Below are positions 33,686 to 41,913 of a stretch of DNA of 64,000 nt, piece after piece. Where the stretch lies: the NCBI GenBank assembly GCA_024235635.1, contig JACKMA010000001.1:992001-1056000 (forward strand). Reading direction: 5' to 3'. The stretch's first letter is position 1. Each line of letters starts with the position of its first letter. The position numbers and the translations under genes were made by a program. The stretch is from Zoogloeaceae bacterium. GTDB taxonomy: Bacteria; Pseudomonadota; Gammaproteobacteria; Burkholderiales; Rhodocyclaceae. Below the pieces are notes generated by a model that was given only the letters and a program-made list of their open reading frames with translations, made no database searches and had not been told where the DNA came from.

Positions 33686-34408
33686 ATGATCAGCTGTTTT
33701 CGCAGGGCGCTGCTGCCCGTCTTGGTGGCCGCCAGCGGCCTCGCACAGGCCGACGAAGCGTCGGTACAGAAAGGCATCAACGCCTTTCTCGGAGTCGACG
33801 CGGTGGCGTCGGTGCAGAAGGCCGGTATCGGCAACCTCTACGAGGTGGTACTGAAATCCGGCGAGCTGATCTATACCGACGAAGCCATCGGCTTCATCAT
33901 CGACGGTCAGATCATCGACACCAAATCGCGCCGCAACATCACCCAGGCGCGGCTCAGTGAACTGTCCCGGATCGACTTCGCCAGCCTGCCGCTCGAACGG
34001 GCGATCAAGCAGGTCAAGGGCGACGGCAGCCGCGTCATGGCCACCTTCGAGGATCCGAACTGCGGCTACTGCAAGCGGCTGGCAAAGGAGCTGCAGAAGG
34101 TCGGCAACGTCACCATCTACACCTTCATGATCCCGATCCTGTCGGCCGACTCGAACGACAAGGCCCGCAACATCTGGTGTGCCGACGACAAGGCGAGCAC
34201 CTGGAACGACTGGATGCTGAACAACAAGCAGCCGGCCAGCGCGAGCTGCGACAGCGACGCGATCCAGCAGAATGCCGAATTCGCCCACCGGCTGCGGATC
34301 AACGGCACGCCGACGCTGTTCTTCGCCGACGGCAACCGGGTCGGCGGCTATCTGCCCGCCAGCGAGATCGAAAAGGAATTGACGGCGGTCGCCGGCCGCA
34401 CGAAGTAG
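33686..34408 (+). CDS. dsbC: Periplasmic thiol:disulfide isomerase DsbC
   Basis: Rearranges wrong disulfides in exported proteins. The 240 residues contain a signal peptide (ALLPVLVAASGLAQA), an N-terminal dimerisation domain, a linker helix and a thioredoxin domain with active site DPNCGYCKRL and the cis-proline in NGTPTLFF. A second cysteine pair (NIWCAD and SASCDS) matches the structural disulfide of E. coli DsbC. The start at 33686 has GGAGGA in front. The isomerase may serve LptD and cytochromes in this window. Confidence 0.94.
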   Translation: MISCFRRALLPVLVAASGLAQADEASVQKGINAFLGVDAVASVQKAGIGNLYEVVLKSGELIYTDEAIGFIIDGQIIDTKSRRNITQARLSELSRIDFASLPLERAIKQVKGDGSRVMATFEDPNCGYCKRLAKELQKVGNVTIYTFMIPILSADSNDKARNIWCADDKASTWNDWMLNNKQPASASCDSDAIQQNAEFAHRLRINGTPTLFFADGNRVGGYLPASEIEKELTAVAGRTK

Positions 34409-34436
34409 CGACAGTCGTCGCGCGACCGACAGACGG

Positions 34437-34463
34437 AAAAAAGGCGCGAACTTCGCGCCTTCT
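34437..34463 (-). terminator. Terminator of acs, possibly shared with dsbC
   Basis: A GGCGCGA/TCGCGCC stem with a 3-base loop is followed on the minus strand by six U. It lies about 90 bases after the acs stop and 30 bases after the dsbC stop. On the plus strand the same stem is followed by TTCTTCC, so it may work less well both ways. Confidence 0.85.
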
Positions 34464-34549
34464 TCCCCCTCCCGTTGCCGACATCACGAGGTGCCGGCAC
34501 TCCAATTGTTCTGTGGGTGGCCGACCGTGGGGCCGGCCACCGAAGGGCG

Positions 34550-36532
34550 TCAGCCCTTGAGCTGATCCAGGATCGCCGGGTTCTCCAGCGTCGAGGTGTC
34601 CTGCGTGATCTCCTCGCCCTTGGCCAGCTGGCGCAGCAGGCGCCGCATGATCTTGCCGGATCGGGTCTTCGGCAGGTTCTCGCCGAAGCGGATGTCCTTG
34701 GGCTTGGCGATCGGACCGATGTCCCTGCCGACCCAGTTGGCCAGATCCTTGATGATCGCCGCCGCTTCGTCGCCGGTCGGGCGCGGACGCTTCAGCACCA
34801 CGAAGGCGACGATGGCTTCGCCGGTGAGGTCGTCGGGACGACCGACCACCGCGGCTTCGGCCACCAGCTCGTGGGCGACCAGCGAGGACTCGATCTCCAT
34901 CGTGCCCATGCGGTGGCCCGAAACGTTCAGGACGTCGTCGATCCGGCCGGTGATCGTGAAGTAGCCGGTCTTGGCGTCACGGATGGCGCCGTCGCCGGCG
35001 AGATACAGCTTGCCCTTGAAGTCGTCCGGATAGTAGGAGCTCTTGAAGCGCTCCGGATCACCCCAGACGTTGCGGATCATCGACGGCCACGGACGCTTGA
35101 CCACCAGGATACCGCCCTGGCCCCAGGGCACTTCGGTGCCGGTCTCATCGACCACGGCGGCCATCACGCCCGGGAACGGCAAGGTGCAGGAACCCGGGAT
35201 CAGCGGCGTGGCGCCCGGCAGCGGGGTGATCATGTGGGCACCGGTCTCGGTCTGCCAGAAGGTGTCGACGATCGGGCAGCGACCGCCGCCGACCTCGTTG
35301 TAGTACCACTCCCAGGCGGCCGGGTTGATCGGCTCGCCAACCGAACCCATGATGCGCAGGCTGCTGAGGTCGTACTGGCGCGGATGGACCTTCTCGTTGG
35401 AATCGGCGGCCTTGATCAGCGAGCGGATCGCGGTCGGCGCGGTGTAGAAGATCGTGACCTTGTGGTCCTGGATCATCTTCCAGAAACGGCCGGCGTCCGG
35501 ATAGGTCGGCACGCCCTCGAACACGATCTCGGTGGCACCGCAGGCCAGCGGACCGTAGGCGATGTAGGAGTGTCCGGTGACCCAGCCGATGTCGGCGGTG
35601 CACCAGAAGACGTCGTCGGGCTTGATGTCGAAGGTGTACTTCATCGACAGCATGGCCTGCAGCAGGTAGCCACCGCTGGCATGCTGGACACCCTTCGGCT
35701 TGCCGGTCGAGCCCGAAGTGTAGAGCAGGAACAGCGGGTGCTCGGCCTCGACCCACTCCGGCTCGCAGGTGTCGGACTGGCTGGCGAGGGCGTCGTCGAG
35801 CCAAACGTCGCGCCCCTCGACCATGGTCACCGCACCGCCGGTGCGCTTGACGACGATGACATTCTTGATGGTCTGGCAGTGGTCGCCGCTGGCATCGGAG
35901 GCCAGGGCCTCGTCGGCGATCGGCTTCAGCGGCAGCGCCTTGCCGCCGCGGGACTGGCCGTCCGAGGTGATCAGCGCAACCGCGCCAGCACCCTCGATAC
36001 GGTCGCGCAGCGATTGCGCCGAGAAACCACCGAACACCACCGAGTGGGTCGCGCCGATGCGGGCGCAGGCCTGCATCGCGACGATGCCTTCGATCGACAT
36101 CGGCAGGTAGATGACGACGCGGTCACCCTTCTTGACGCCCATGCCGCGCAGTGCATTGCCAAACTTGCTGACGCGACTCAGCAGATCCTTGTAGGTGATC
36201 TTGGTGACTTCGCCGCCGTCGGCTTCGAAGATGATTGCGACCTTGTCGCCCAGGCCGTTCTTGACCTGACGGTCGATGCAGTTGTAGGAGACGTTCAGCT
36301 TGCCGTCCGGGAACCACTTGAAGAACGGGGGATTGCTCTCGTCCAGCACGGTGTTGAACGGCGTCTGCCAGTCCAGCAGTTCGCGGGCATGACGACCCCA
36401 GTAACCCTCGTAGTCGCGCTCGGCTTCGTCGCACAGTGCCTTGTACGCTTCCATGCCCGACACTGCGGCGTTCTTAACCAGCTCTTCCGAGGGATAGTAC
36501 AGCTTGGTCTGGGTCGACTCGTTATTCGACAT
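34550..36532 (-). CDS. acs: Acetyl-CoA synthetase
   Basis: Activates acetate to acetyl-CoA through acetyl-AMP. The 660 residues match Acs: the ATP/AMP loop YTSGSTGKPKGVQHASGGYL, the WCTADIGWVTGHSYIAYGPL core, DTFWQTETGAHMITPLPG, and the regulatory lysine in PKTRSGKIMRRLLRQLA, which Pat-type acetylases modify in other species. The start has GGAGAGG upstream. The roughly 520-base region upstream, shared with fumA, contains three ATGTAAG repeats and a palindrome. Fumarase beside it fits acetate growth via the TCA and glyoxylate cycles. Confidence 0.96.
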   Translation of the reverse strand: MSNNESTQTKLYYPSEELVKNAAVSGMEAYKALCDEAERDYEGYWGRHARELLDWQTPFNTVLDESNPPFFKWFPDGKLNVSYNCIDRQVKNGLGDKVAIIFEADGGEVTKITYKDLLSRVSKFGNALRGMGVKKGDRVVIYLPMSIEGIVAMQACARIGATHSVVFGGFSAQSLRDRIEGAGAVALITSDGQSRGGKALPLKPIADEALASDASGDHCQTIKNVIVVKRTGGAVTMVEGRDVWLDDALASQSDTCEPEWVEAEHPLFLLYTSGSTGKPKGVQHASGGYLLQAMLSMKYTFDIKPDDVFWCTADIGWVTGHSYIAYGPLACGATEIVFEGVPTYPDAGRFWKMIQDHKVTIFYTAPTAIRSLIKAADSNEKVHPRQYDLSSLRIMGSVGEPINPAAWEWYYNEVGGGRCPIVDTFWQTETGAHMITPLPGATPLIPGSCTLPFPGVMAAVVDETGTEVPWGQGGILVVKRPWPSMIRNVWGDPERFKSSYYPDDFKGKLYLAGDGAIRDAKTGYFTITGRIDDVLNVSGHRMGTMEIESSLVAHELVAEAAVVGRPDDLTGEAIVAFVVLKRPRPTGDEAAAIIKDLANWVGRDIGPIAKPKDIRFGENLPKTRSGKIMRRLLRQLAKGEEITQDTSTLENPAILDQLKG

Positions 36533-36685
36533 TGCTCACCTCTCCTTATCTCTCTTCAAAGATTTCAGGACTACCTGCTTGAAAGCCGGCTGGGCGCACC
36601 CGCCGACCTTGTTCTTCTGTCACCTGACTTTTCCGGCTCCGTGTCACCAGAAAGCGGGAGAATACAGCGATTTCACCAGTTATTG

Positions 36686-36717
36686 CTTACATCGGACTTA
36701 CATGTCTTACATAAGAC
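36686..36717 (-). promoter_or_regulatory. Three ATGTAAG repeats upstream of acs
   Basis: Read on the minus strand, ATGTAAG occurs three times (36712-36706, 36703-36697, 36692-36686). The acs-distal copy is within the near-palindrome GTCTTACATAAGAC (36704-36717). They lie about 155-185 bases before the acs ATG. Together they look like an operator array for a regulator of acetate or short-chain fatty-acid use; the factor is unknown. Confidence 0.55.
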
Positions 36718-36766
36718 TTTGGTGAATTTTTCCCGCTGCGCAACATTCCGCTCCAAACGCCAGGCC

Positions 36767-36779
36767 GATCAAATTGATC
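36767..36779. repeat. GATCAA-A-TTGATC inverted repeat in the acs/fumA region
   Basis: A perfect 6-bp inverted repeat with a single-base centre, about 235 bases upstream of acs and 270 upstream of fumA. It is the inside-out form of an FNR half-site arrangement, so it is not an FNR site. The remaining bases of the 517-base region (36533-37049) show no gene or further motif I can support. Confidence 0.35.
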
Positions 36780-37049
36780 TTCTTGGGTTAATCGGAACGC
36801 GACCGGATTGCGCAGCGCAACCAGACAGCACGGCCGGTGTCCAGTCGTCCGATCCGGCTTCCGCCCGGTGGCATCGTCCGACGGCCCGAAGTCGGCTCCG
36901 CGGCGGGATGGATTCCGTGCTAGTCTTTTGCGGTTGTGCGCCGGCGCCGAACGACCAGCCGCCCGGGGCGCAGCGGCCCAGTCGCGGCTCGCCACCGGTC
37001 CGCCAGACGACCGGGGCGGCAGCCGAACCTTAGACATCGAGGGAAAGCC

Positions 37050-38582
37050 ATGACCGTCATTCGCCAGGACGACTTCATCCAGTCCATCGCCGACGCCTTC
37101 CAGTTCATCAGCTACTACCACCCGCTGGACTACATCCAGGCGCTCGGCAAGGCCTACGAGCGCGAGCAGTCGCCTGCCGCGCGCGATGCCATCGCCCAGA
37201 TCCTCACCAATTCGCGCATGTGCGCCGAGGGTCACCGCCCGATCTGCCAGGACACCGGCATCGCCGTGGTCTTTCTCAAGATCGGTATGAACGTGCGCTG
37301 GGACGCCACCTTGTCGGTGCAGGAAATGATCAACGAAGGCGTGCGCCGCGCCTACAACCATCCCGACAACAAGCTGCGCGCATCGGTGCTGCTCGACCCG
37401 GCCGGCGCCCGCCGGAACTCGAAGGACAACACGCCGGCGGTGGTCCACTACGAAATCGTCGAAGGCGATCACGTCGAGGTCACCTGTGCCGCCAAGGGCG
37501 GCGGCTCCGAGAACAAGTCGAAGATGGTGATGCTGAATCCGTCCGACTCGATTGTCGACTGGGTGCTGAAGACGCTGCCGACGATGGGCGCCGGCTGGTG
37601 CCCGCCCGGCATCCTCGGCATCGGCATCGGTGGCACGCCCGAGAAGGCGATGCTGCTGGCCAAGGAATCGCTGATGGCCCACGTTGACATTCAGGAACTG
37701 CAGGCCAAGGCGGAGTCGGGCGCCGAGCTGACCCGCGTCGAGCAGTTGCGCCTCGAGCTGTTCGACAAGGTCAATGCGCTGGGCATCGGCGCCCAGGGCC
37801 TGGGCGGCCTGACGACCGTGCTCGACGTCAAGATCCTCGACTATCCGACCCACGCCGCCTCGCTGCCGATCGCGATGATCCCGAACTGCGCGGCCACCCG
37901 CCACATCCATTTCGAGCTCGACGGTTCCGGTCCGGCGACCCTGGCGACGCCGAAGCTCGAGGACTGGCCCGACGTCACCTGGAAGGCGGACACCAACGTC
38001 GCCACCCGGGTCAATCTCGACACCCTGACCAAGGAGGAGGTGGCGTCGTGGAAGCCGGGTCAGGTGCTGCTGCTCAACGGCAAGATGCTGACCGGCCGCG
38101 ATGCCGCCCACAAGCGTATTCAGGACATGCTGTCGAAGGGTGAGGAGCTGCCGGTCGACTTCACCAACCGCATCATCTACTACGTCGGCCCGGTCGATCC
38201 GGTGCGCGACGAGGTGGTCGGCCCCGCCGGCCCGACCACCGCCACGCGGATGGACAAGTTCACCCGCATGATGCTGGAGAAGACCGGTCTGATCGCGATG
38301 GTCGGCAAGGCCGAGCGCGGTCCGGTGGCGATCGAGGCGATCAAGGACAACAAGGCGGCATACCTGATGGCGGTCGGCGGCTCCGCCTACCTCGTGTCGA
38401 AGGCGATCAAGCATGCCGAGGTGGTCGGATTCGGCGATCTCGGCATGGAGGCGATCTACGAGTTCGAGGTCGAGGACATGCCGGTGACGGTCGCGGTCGA
38501 CGCAGCCGGCACGTCGGTGCACCAGACCGGACCGAAGGAATGGCAGGCGAAGATCGGCAAGATTCCGGTCGCGGTCGCCTGA
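37050..38582 (+). CDS. fumA: Class I (iron-sulfur) fumarate hydratase
   Basis: Interconverts fumarate and malate in the TCA cycle using an oxygen-sensitive [4Fe-4S] cluster. The single 510-residue chain joins the alpha and beta parts, as in E. coli FumA. Cysteine ligand candidates lie in RPICQDTG, GAGWCPPG and IPNCAATRH. The C-terminal beta part has LTGRDAAHKRIQDML and YYVGPVDPV. The start at 37050 follows GAGGGAAAGCC. It stands divergent from acs and 32 bases before a small hypothetical gene. Confidence 0.94.
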   Translation: MTVIRQDDFIQSIADAFQFISYYHPLDYIQALGKAYEREQSPAARDAIAQILTNSRMCAEGHRPICQDTGIAVVFLKIGMNVRWDATLSVQEMINEGVRRAYNHPDNKLRASVLLDPAGARRNSKDNTPAVVHYEIVEGDHVEVTCAAKGGGSENKSKMVMLNPSDSIVDWVLKTLPTMGAGWCPPGILGIGIGGTPEKAMLLAKESLMAHVDIQELQAKAESGAELTRVEQLRLELFDKVNALGIGAQGLGGLTTVLDVKILDYPTHAASLPIAMIPNCAATRHIHFELDGSGPATLATPKLEDWPDVTWKADTNVATRVNLDTLTKEEVASWKPGQVLLLNGKMLTGRDAAHKRIQDMLSKGEELPVDFTNRIIYYVGPVDPVRDEVVGPAGPTTATRMDKFTRMMLEKTGLIAMVGKAERGPVAIEAIKDNKAAYLMAVGGSAYLVSKAIKHAEVVGFGDLGMEAIYEFEVEDMPVTVAVDAAGTSVHQTGPKEWQAKIGKIPVAVA

Positions 38583-38614
38583 TCCATTGACCCAGGCGTC
38601 CGCGGCATTCGTCG

Positions 38615-39034
38615 ATGCTGTGGCTCGATCTCGCAATTGCCGATCGCCGCGACGCCGAACGCGCCTTCTTCGTCACCGATGACGACTCGGCGGACGACAT
38701 CGTGCGCGTCCGCATCGAGGAATTCTCGGAGTTCGAGCTGGCCCATCTGGCCCTGCTGCTGACGCCGGGCTTCGACCCCCAACTGGTGGTCGACGGCGAT
38801 CGTCCGAGCGAGGTCGTGACCGGCTGCGATCGCCGCTTCGTCTCCGCGTTGGCCGCACTCGCGGCGGCCGATCTGCCGACGCTTGCCGTGCGATGGCACG
38901 AGGCCAGCGGCTTCGAACGCAGCGACTCTGTGCTGTCCGAACTGCACGCGCTGGCGTGCGAGGCCGAAGCGCTCGGCCGACCACTGCTCTACGCGCAGGG
39001 TGACGACCGCGACCGCGACCGCGGCTGGGACTGA
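38615..39034 (+). CDS. Hypothetical protein downstream of fumarase
   Basis: 139 residues, acidic, without signal peptide or membrane segment. Recognisable only as a soluble alpha/beta-type chain: LWLDLAIADRRDAERAFFV, then VRIEEFSEFELAHLALLL and SVLSELHALACEAEALGRPL. The tail is Asp/Arg-rich (GDDRDRDRGWD). Codon use is strongly GC3-biased like true genes here. Its last 46 bases are antisense to the sensor kinase gene. No function is claimed. Confidence 0.65.
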   Translation: MLWLDLAIADRRDAERAFFVTDDDSADDIVRVRIEEFSEFELAHLALLLTPGFDPQLVVDGDRPSEVVTGCDRRFVSALAALAAADLPTLAVRWHEASGFERSDSVLSELHALACEAEALGRPLLYAQGDDRDRDRGWD

Positions 39035-40452
39035 AGCCCTGCCTGCCCGATCCGCGGCTGCGGCGGCGCCGACGGCAGGTCGATGCGCACGCCGAGGCCG
39101 GTACCGCCGTCGGCCGTGACCAGCCCGTCCACGAATTCGATGCCAGCCCCGGTCGACTCGACGATCCGTGCCACGATCGACAGTCCGAGGCCGCAGCCCT
39201 CGCCCTCGCTGTCGCCCGCCCTGTAGAAGCGCTCAAGCAATCGGCCGCGCTCGGCCGCCGCCACGCCCGGGCCGTCGTCGCGCACGGTCAGTCGGACCGA
39301 GTCGCGCAGGTTCTCGACCCGCAGATCGACGCAGCCGCCGATACGGCCGTAGCGTAAGGCGTTGTCGACCAGATTGCGCACCAGCAGCTCGACCCAGGTC
39401 GCGTCGAGCTGCACCGGCGCCGGATCCGGTGCCTCGAGCTGGATCTCCTGCCCACGCCCGATCGCCAGCGGCATCAGATCGGCGCAGACCGTGGCTGCGA
39501 CGTCCGAAAGATCCGCCGTCGCGTCGACGATGCCGCCGCCCGCCGCCGGATCGAGTCGCGCCAGGGTCAGCAGTTGCTCGACCAGATGCGTCATCCGCTC
39601 GACGCCGACCAGCAGCTTGTCGTGGGCCCGACGCCGCTCCACCGGATCATCGATGCGGGCTGCCAGCTGGGCATGGATGCGCAACGCGGCGAGTGGCGTG
39701 CGCAACTCGTGGGCGGCGTCCGCGGTAAAGCGGCGTTCGTTCTCGATCGCCCGCGTGACGCGATGGGTGAGGCCGTCGATAGCCTCGATCAGCGGCATGA
39801 TCTCGTGCGGGCACGGCCCGCTCAGATCGAGCGGATGCAGCCCGTCGACCGGCATCCGCAGTACATCGCCGGCGGCCTCCCGCACCGGCCGCATCGCGCG
39901 CCCGACGAACCACCAGATCGACAGCGCCATCAGCGGAAAACCGACCGCCAGCGGGATCAGCAGGTGCTCGGCGAACTCGTGGCCGAGATCATCGCGGATG
40001 GCGTAGCGCTGGCCGACCACGACACGGTAGAGACTGCCGTCACCGGCCTGCTCGCTGCGCACGAAGATGCGCCAGGGCACGGAGGACAAGTCGATCCGGC
40101 AGAACCCGTCGGCAAGGCGCTCGGGGGGTGGCAGGCCGTCGGCCCCGTCCGGGGTATGGGCGAGCATGCGCCAGCGCCCATCCACCAGGTCCATCACCTG
40201 GTAGAACACCGGCATGCGATAGGGATGGGTCTGCTCGGCGGTACGGGAGATGGCCTGTTCGGTGTCGGTCCCCTTCACCAGCCCGAGCAGCATCTCGCTG
40301 GCCTGCACCATCTGCGCGTCGAACAGTTCGTCGGCTTCCTCGAGGGCATGCAGGAAGGCGGCCACCGCGGCACCCAGCCAGAGCACCGCCATCGAACCGA
40401 TCAGGCTCAGCATCAGCCTGCCGCGAAGCGAATAGCGCTTGGCGCCGCCCAC
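38989..40452 (-). CDS. Two-component sensor histidine kinase (QseC/PmrB type)
   Basis: A 487-residue membrane kinase. Transmembrane segments at about 13-33 (LSLIGSMAVLWLGAAVAAFL) and about 160-180 (LLIPLAVGFPLMALSIWW) frame a periplasmic sensor loop. After a HAMP-like linker come the H box TADAAHELRTPLAALRIHA, the N box LVDNALRYG, DDGPGVAAAERG and the G box GCGLGLSIV. The sensor loop has no named domain. Start is GTG 2 bases after the response regulator stop, with GAGGA nearby. The C-terminal Arg/Ser tail is antisense to the hypothetical gene at 38615. Confidence 0.92.
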   Translation of the reverse strand: MGGAKRYSLRGRLMLSLIGSMAVLWLGAAVAAFLHALEEADELFDAQMVQASEMLLGLVKGTDTEQAISRTAEQTHPYRMPVFYQVMDLVDGRWRMLAHTPDGADGLPPPERLADGFCRIDLSSVPWRIFVRSEQAGDGSLYRVVVGQRYAIRDDLGHEFAEHLLIPLAVGFPLMALSIWWFVGRAMRPVREAAGDVLRMPVDGLHPLDLSGPCPHEIMPLIEAIDGLTHRVTRAIENERRFTADAAHELRTPLAALRIHAQLAARIDDPVERRRAHDKLLVGVERMTHLVEQLLTLARLDPAAGGGIVDATADLSDVAATVCADLMPLAIGRGQEIQLEAPDPAPVQLDATWVELLVRNLVDNALRYGRIGGCVDLRVENLRDSVRLTVRDDGPGVAAAERGRLLERFYRAGDSEGEGCGLGLSIVARIVESTGAGIEFVDGLVTADGGTGLGVRIDLPSAPPQPRIGQAGLQSQPRSRSRSSPCA

Positions 40453-40454
40453 CG

Positions 40455-41120
40455 TCAGGGGCCGTCCTCGACCATCATGTAGCCGACACCGCGCACGGTA
40501 CGGATCAGCTCGCTGCCAATCTTGCGCCGCAGGTGGTGAACATGCACTTCCAGTGCGTTGCTGCCGATCGACTCGCCCCAGGCGTACAGGTGTTCCTCGA
40601 GGGTGCGGCGCGTTCGCACCCGACCGCAGGATTCGAGCAGGATGCTTAGCAGATCGAATTCGCGGCTGGTCAGCGGCACCGGTTCGCCGCATAGCAGGAC
40701 TTCGCGGGTGGCCGGATTGAGCTGCAGGCGGCCATTCGTCATCACCGGTACGGGGCGACCGTTGGCGCGGCGGACCAGGGCGCGCAGGCGCGCCGCCAAT
40801 TCGTCGAGGTCGAAGGGCTTGAGGACGTAGTCGTCGGCACCGAGGTCGAGCACTTCGACCTTGCTGCGCACGTCGTCGCGCGCGGTCAGCACCAGCACCG
40901 GCGTGGCGTCGCCGCGTTGCCGCAGGCCGCGCAGCACGGCCGGCCCGTCGCGCTTCGGCAAGCCGAGGTCAAGCACGACGGCAGCAAAGGCTTCGGCATC
41001 CAGTGCCGCCAATGCCGCCTCGCCATCCCGGACCCAGTCCACGGCGTGTCCCAGGGCCTGCAATGCCGCCTTGAGGCCATCGCCCAGCAGGCGATCGTCT
41101 TCCACCAGTAGCACCCGCAT
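40455..41120 (-). CDS. OmpR-family response regulator (QseB/PmrA type)
   Basis: A 221-residue regulator. The receiver domain (1-115) has LLVEDDRLLGDGL, the phosphorylation Asp in VVLDLGLPKRDG, the Thr in VLTARDD and the Lys in YVLKPFDLDEL. The winged-helix domain (about 125-218) has LTSREFDLLSILL and ALEVHVHHLRRKIG. It follows the diheme cytochrome gene by 8 bases and precedes its kinase by 2. A pair of CTTAGC/CTTAAC half-sites spaced like PmrA/QseB boxes lies upstream of the operon. Confidence 0.93.
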   Translation of the reverse strand: MRVLLVEDDRLLGDGLKAALQALGHAVDWVRDGEAALAALDAEAFAAVVLDLGLPKRDGPAVLRGLRQRGDATPVLVLTARDDVRSKVEVLDLGADDYVLKPFDLDELAARLRALVRRANGRPVPVMTNGRLQLNPATREVLLCGEPVPLTSREFDLLSILLESCGRVRTRRTLEEHLYAWGESIGSNALEVHVHHLRRKIGSELIRTVRGVGYMMVEDGP

Positions 41121-41128
41121 GTCCGCTC

Positions 41129-41683
41129 CTATCCGGGGATATGCACCGAGCGTTCATCGAAGATACCCTGGTGCGCATCGTGATGACAGGCCGGGCAGTT
41201 GGCCGGGGTCGCCACCACCGGCAGTGCCCAGGTCGATCGGGAGATCATCAGGTGGCGATGGCGGAACCAACGCGTCGCCGTCACCCGCCTGGGCTGGTCG
41301 GACGTCGCCATCCGCGACATCACTTCGGCACCAATCACGGAATCGCCGGCGTCCGCCGCCTTCGCCAGCAACCAGGCCACGACCACCCGGCGTTCGGATT
41401 CGTCCAGATGCAGCCTTACACCGAAGTGCTCCGGCAGGGCATCGGCCATCGCACGCCAGGAATCGGCGGGCAGGAAATACGGCGCATAGGCAACGTGACA
41501 GCTGCCGCAGGCGTCCTGATGCATCTGCTTGCCGACCGCCGCCACCAAAGCGGGCGCCAGCGGGTCCGACCCGGAGGCCGACCGGCTGCTTCCGATCCAG
41601 ACGACGCCGCTGGCAATGCCGAGCAACATGGCGAATCCCAGCGTCGAAACCGTCAAGCCGCGACGCCCTTGCCGTCCAGCCAT
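41129..41683 (-). CDS. Diheme cytochrome c
   Basis: A 184-residue periplasmic or membrane-anchored electron carrier. An N-terminal signal/anchor (FAMLLGIASGVVWIGS) is followed by two c-type haem sites, CGSCH (about residue 59) and CPACHH (about 162). Met and His residues between them could be distal ligands. It fits the DHC family often found beside a QseBC-like two-component system. ATG at 41683 has GGAGG about 11 bases upstream. Being first in the operon, it is probably a target as well as a companion of the regulator. Confidence 0.87.
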   Translation of the reverse strand: MAGRQGRRGLTVSTLGFAMLLGIASGVVWIGSSRSASGSDPLAPALVAAVGKQMHQDACGSCHVAYAPYFLPADSWRAMADALPEHFGVRLHLDESERRVVVAWLLAKAADAGDSVIGAEVMSRMATSDQPRRVTATRWFRHRHLMISRSTWALPVVATPANCPACHHDAHQGIFDERSVHIPG

Positions 41684-41728
41684 AATCGAGGCGCCTCCCG
41701 TCCATGGCTGCCAGTGTGCGGCCGCAAG

Positions 41729-41745
41729 CTTAGCCTTTCCTTAAC
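41729..41745 (+). promoter_or_regulatory. PmrA/QseB-like direct-repeat box
   Basis: CTTAGC (41729-41734) and CTTAAC (41740-41745) are two half-sites with a 5-base gap and 11-base period, the geometry of the PmrA/QseB box CTTAAT-N5-CTTAAT. It lies 46 bases before the cytochrome start and about 170 before the giant gene, so it may control either. Confidence 0.5.
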
Positions 41746-41766
41746 ATGTCGGCGTAATACCGACAT
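41746..41766. repeat. Inverted repeat ATGTCGG-N7-CCGACAT
   Basis: A perfect 7-bp inverted repeat with a 7-base loop, directly adjoining the direct-repeat box. It could be an operator or a small RNA hairpin in the leader of the giant gene; there is no U-tract. The rest of 41684-41913 shows no gene. Confidence 0.45.
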
Positions 41767-41913
41767 CGACACGCAGGATCCACCGAAACAAATTTTCACC
41801 CGCGTCGCCATCAACCACGGCGTCCCCATGCCGATGTCACGTGGGCTGACCGTTGATGGGCGCCGGCCTCCCCCGTCGACACTGCCCGATCCCGGCATGA
41901 ACGGAGATCTCCC

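Noticed and set aside
36767..36779. Possible FNR site between acs and fumA
   Set aside because: The half-sites are in the reverse order of TTGAT-N4-ATCAA and have a 1-base centre, so it is recorded only as an inverted repeat.
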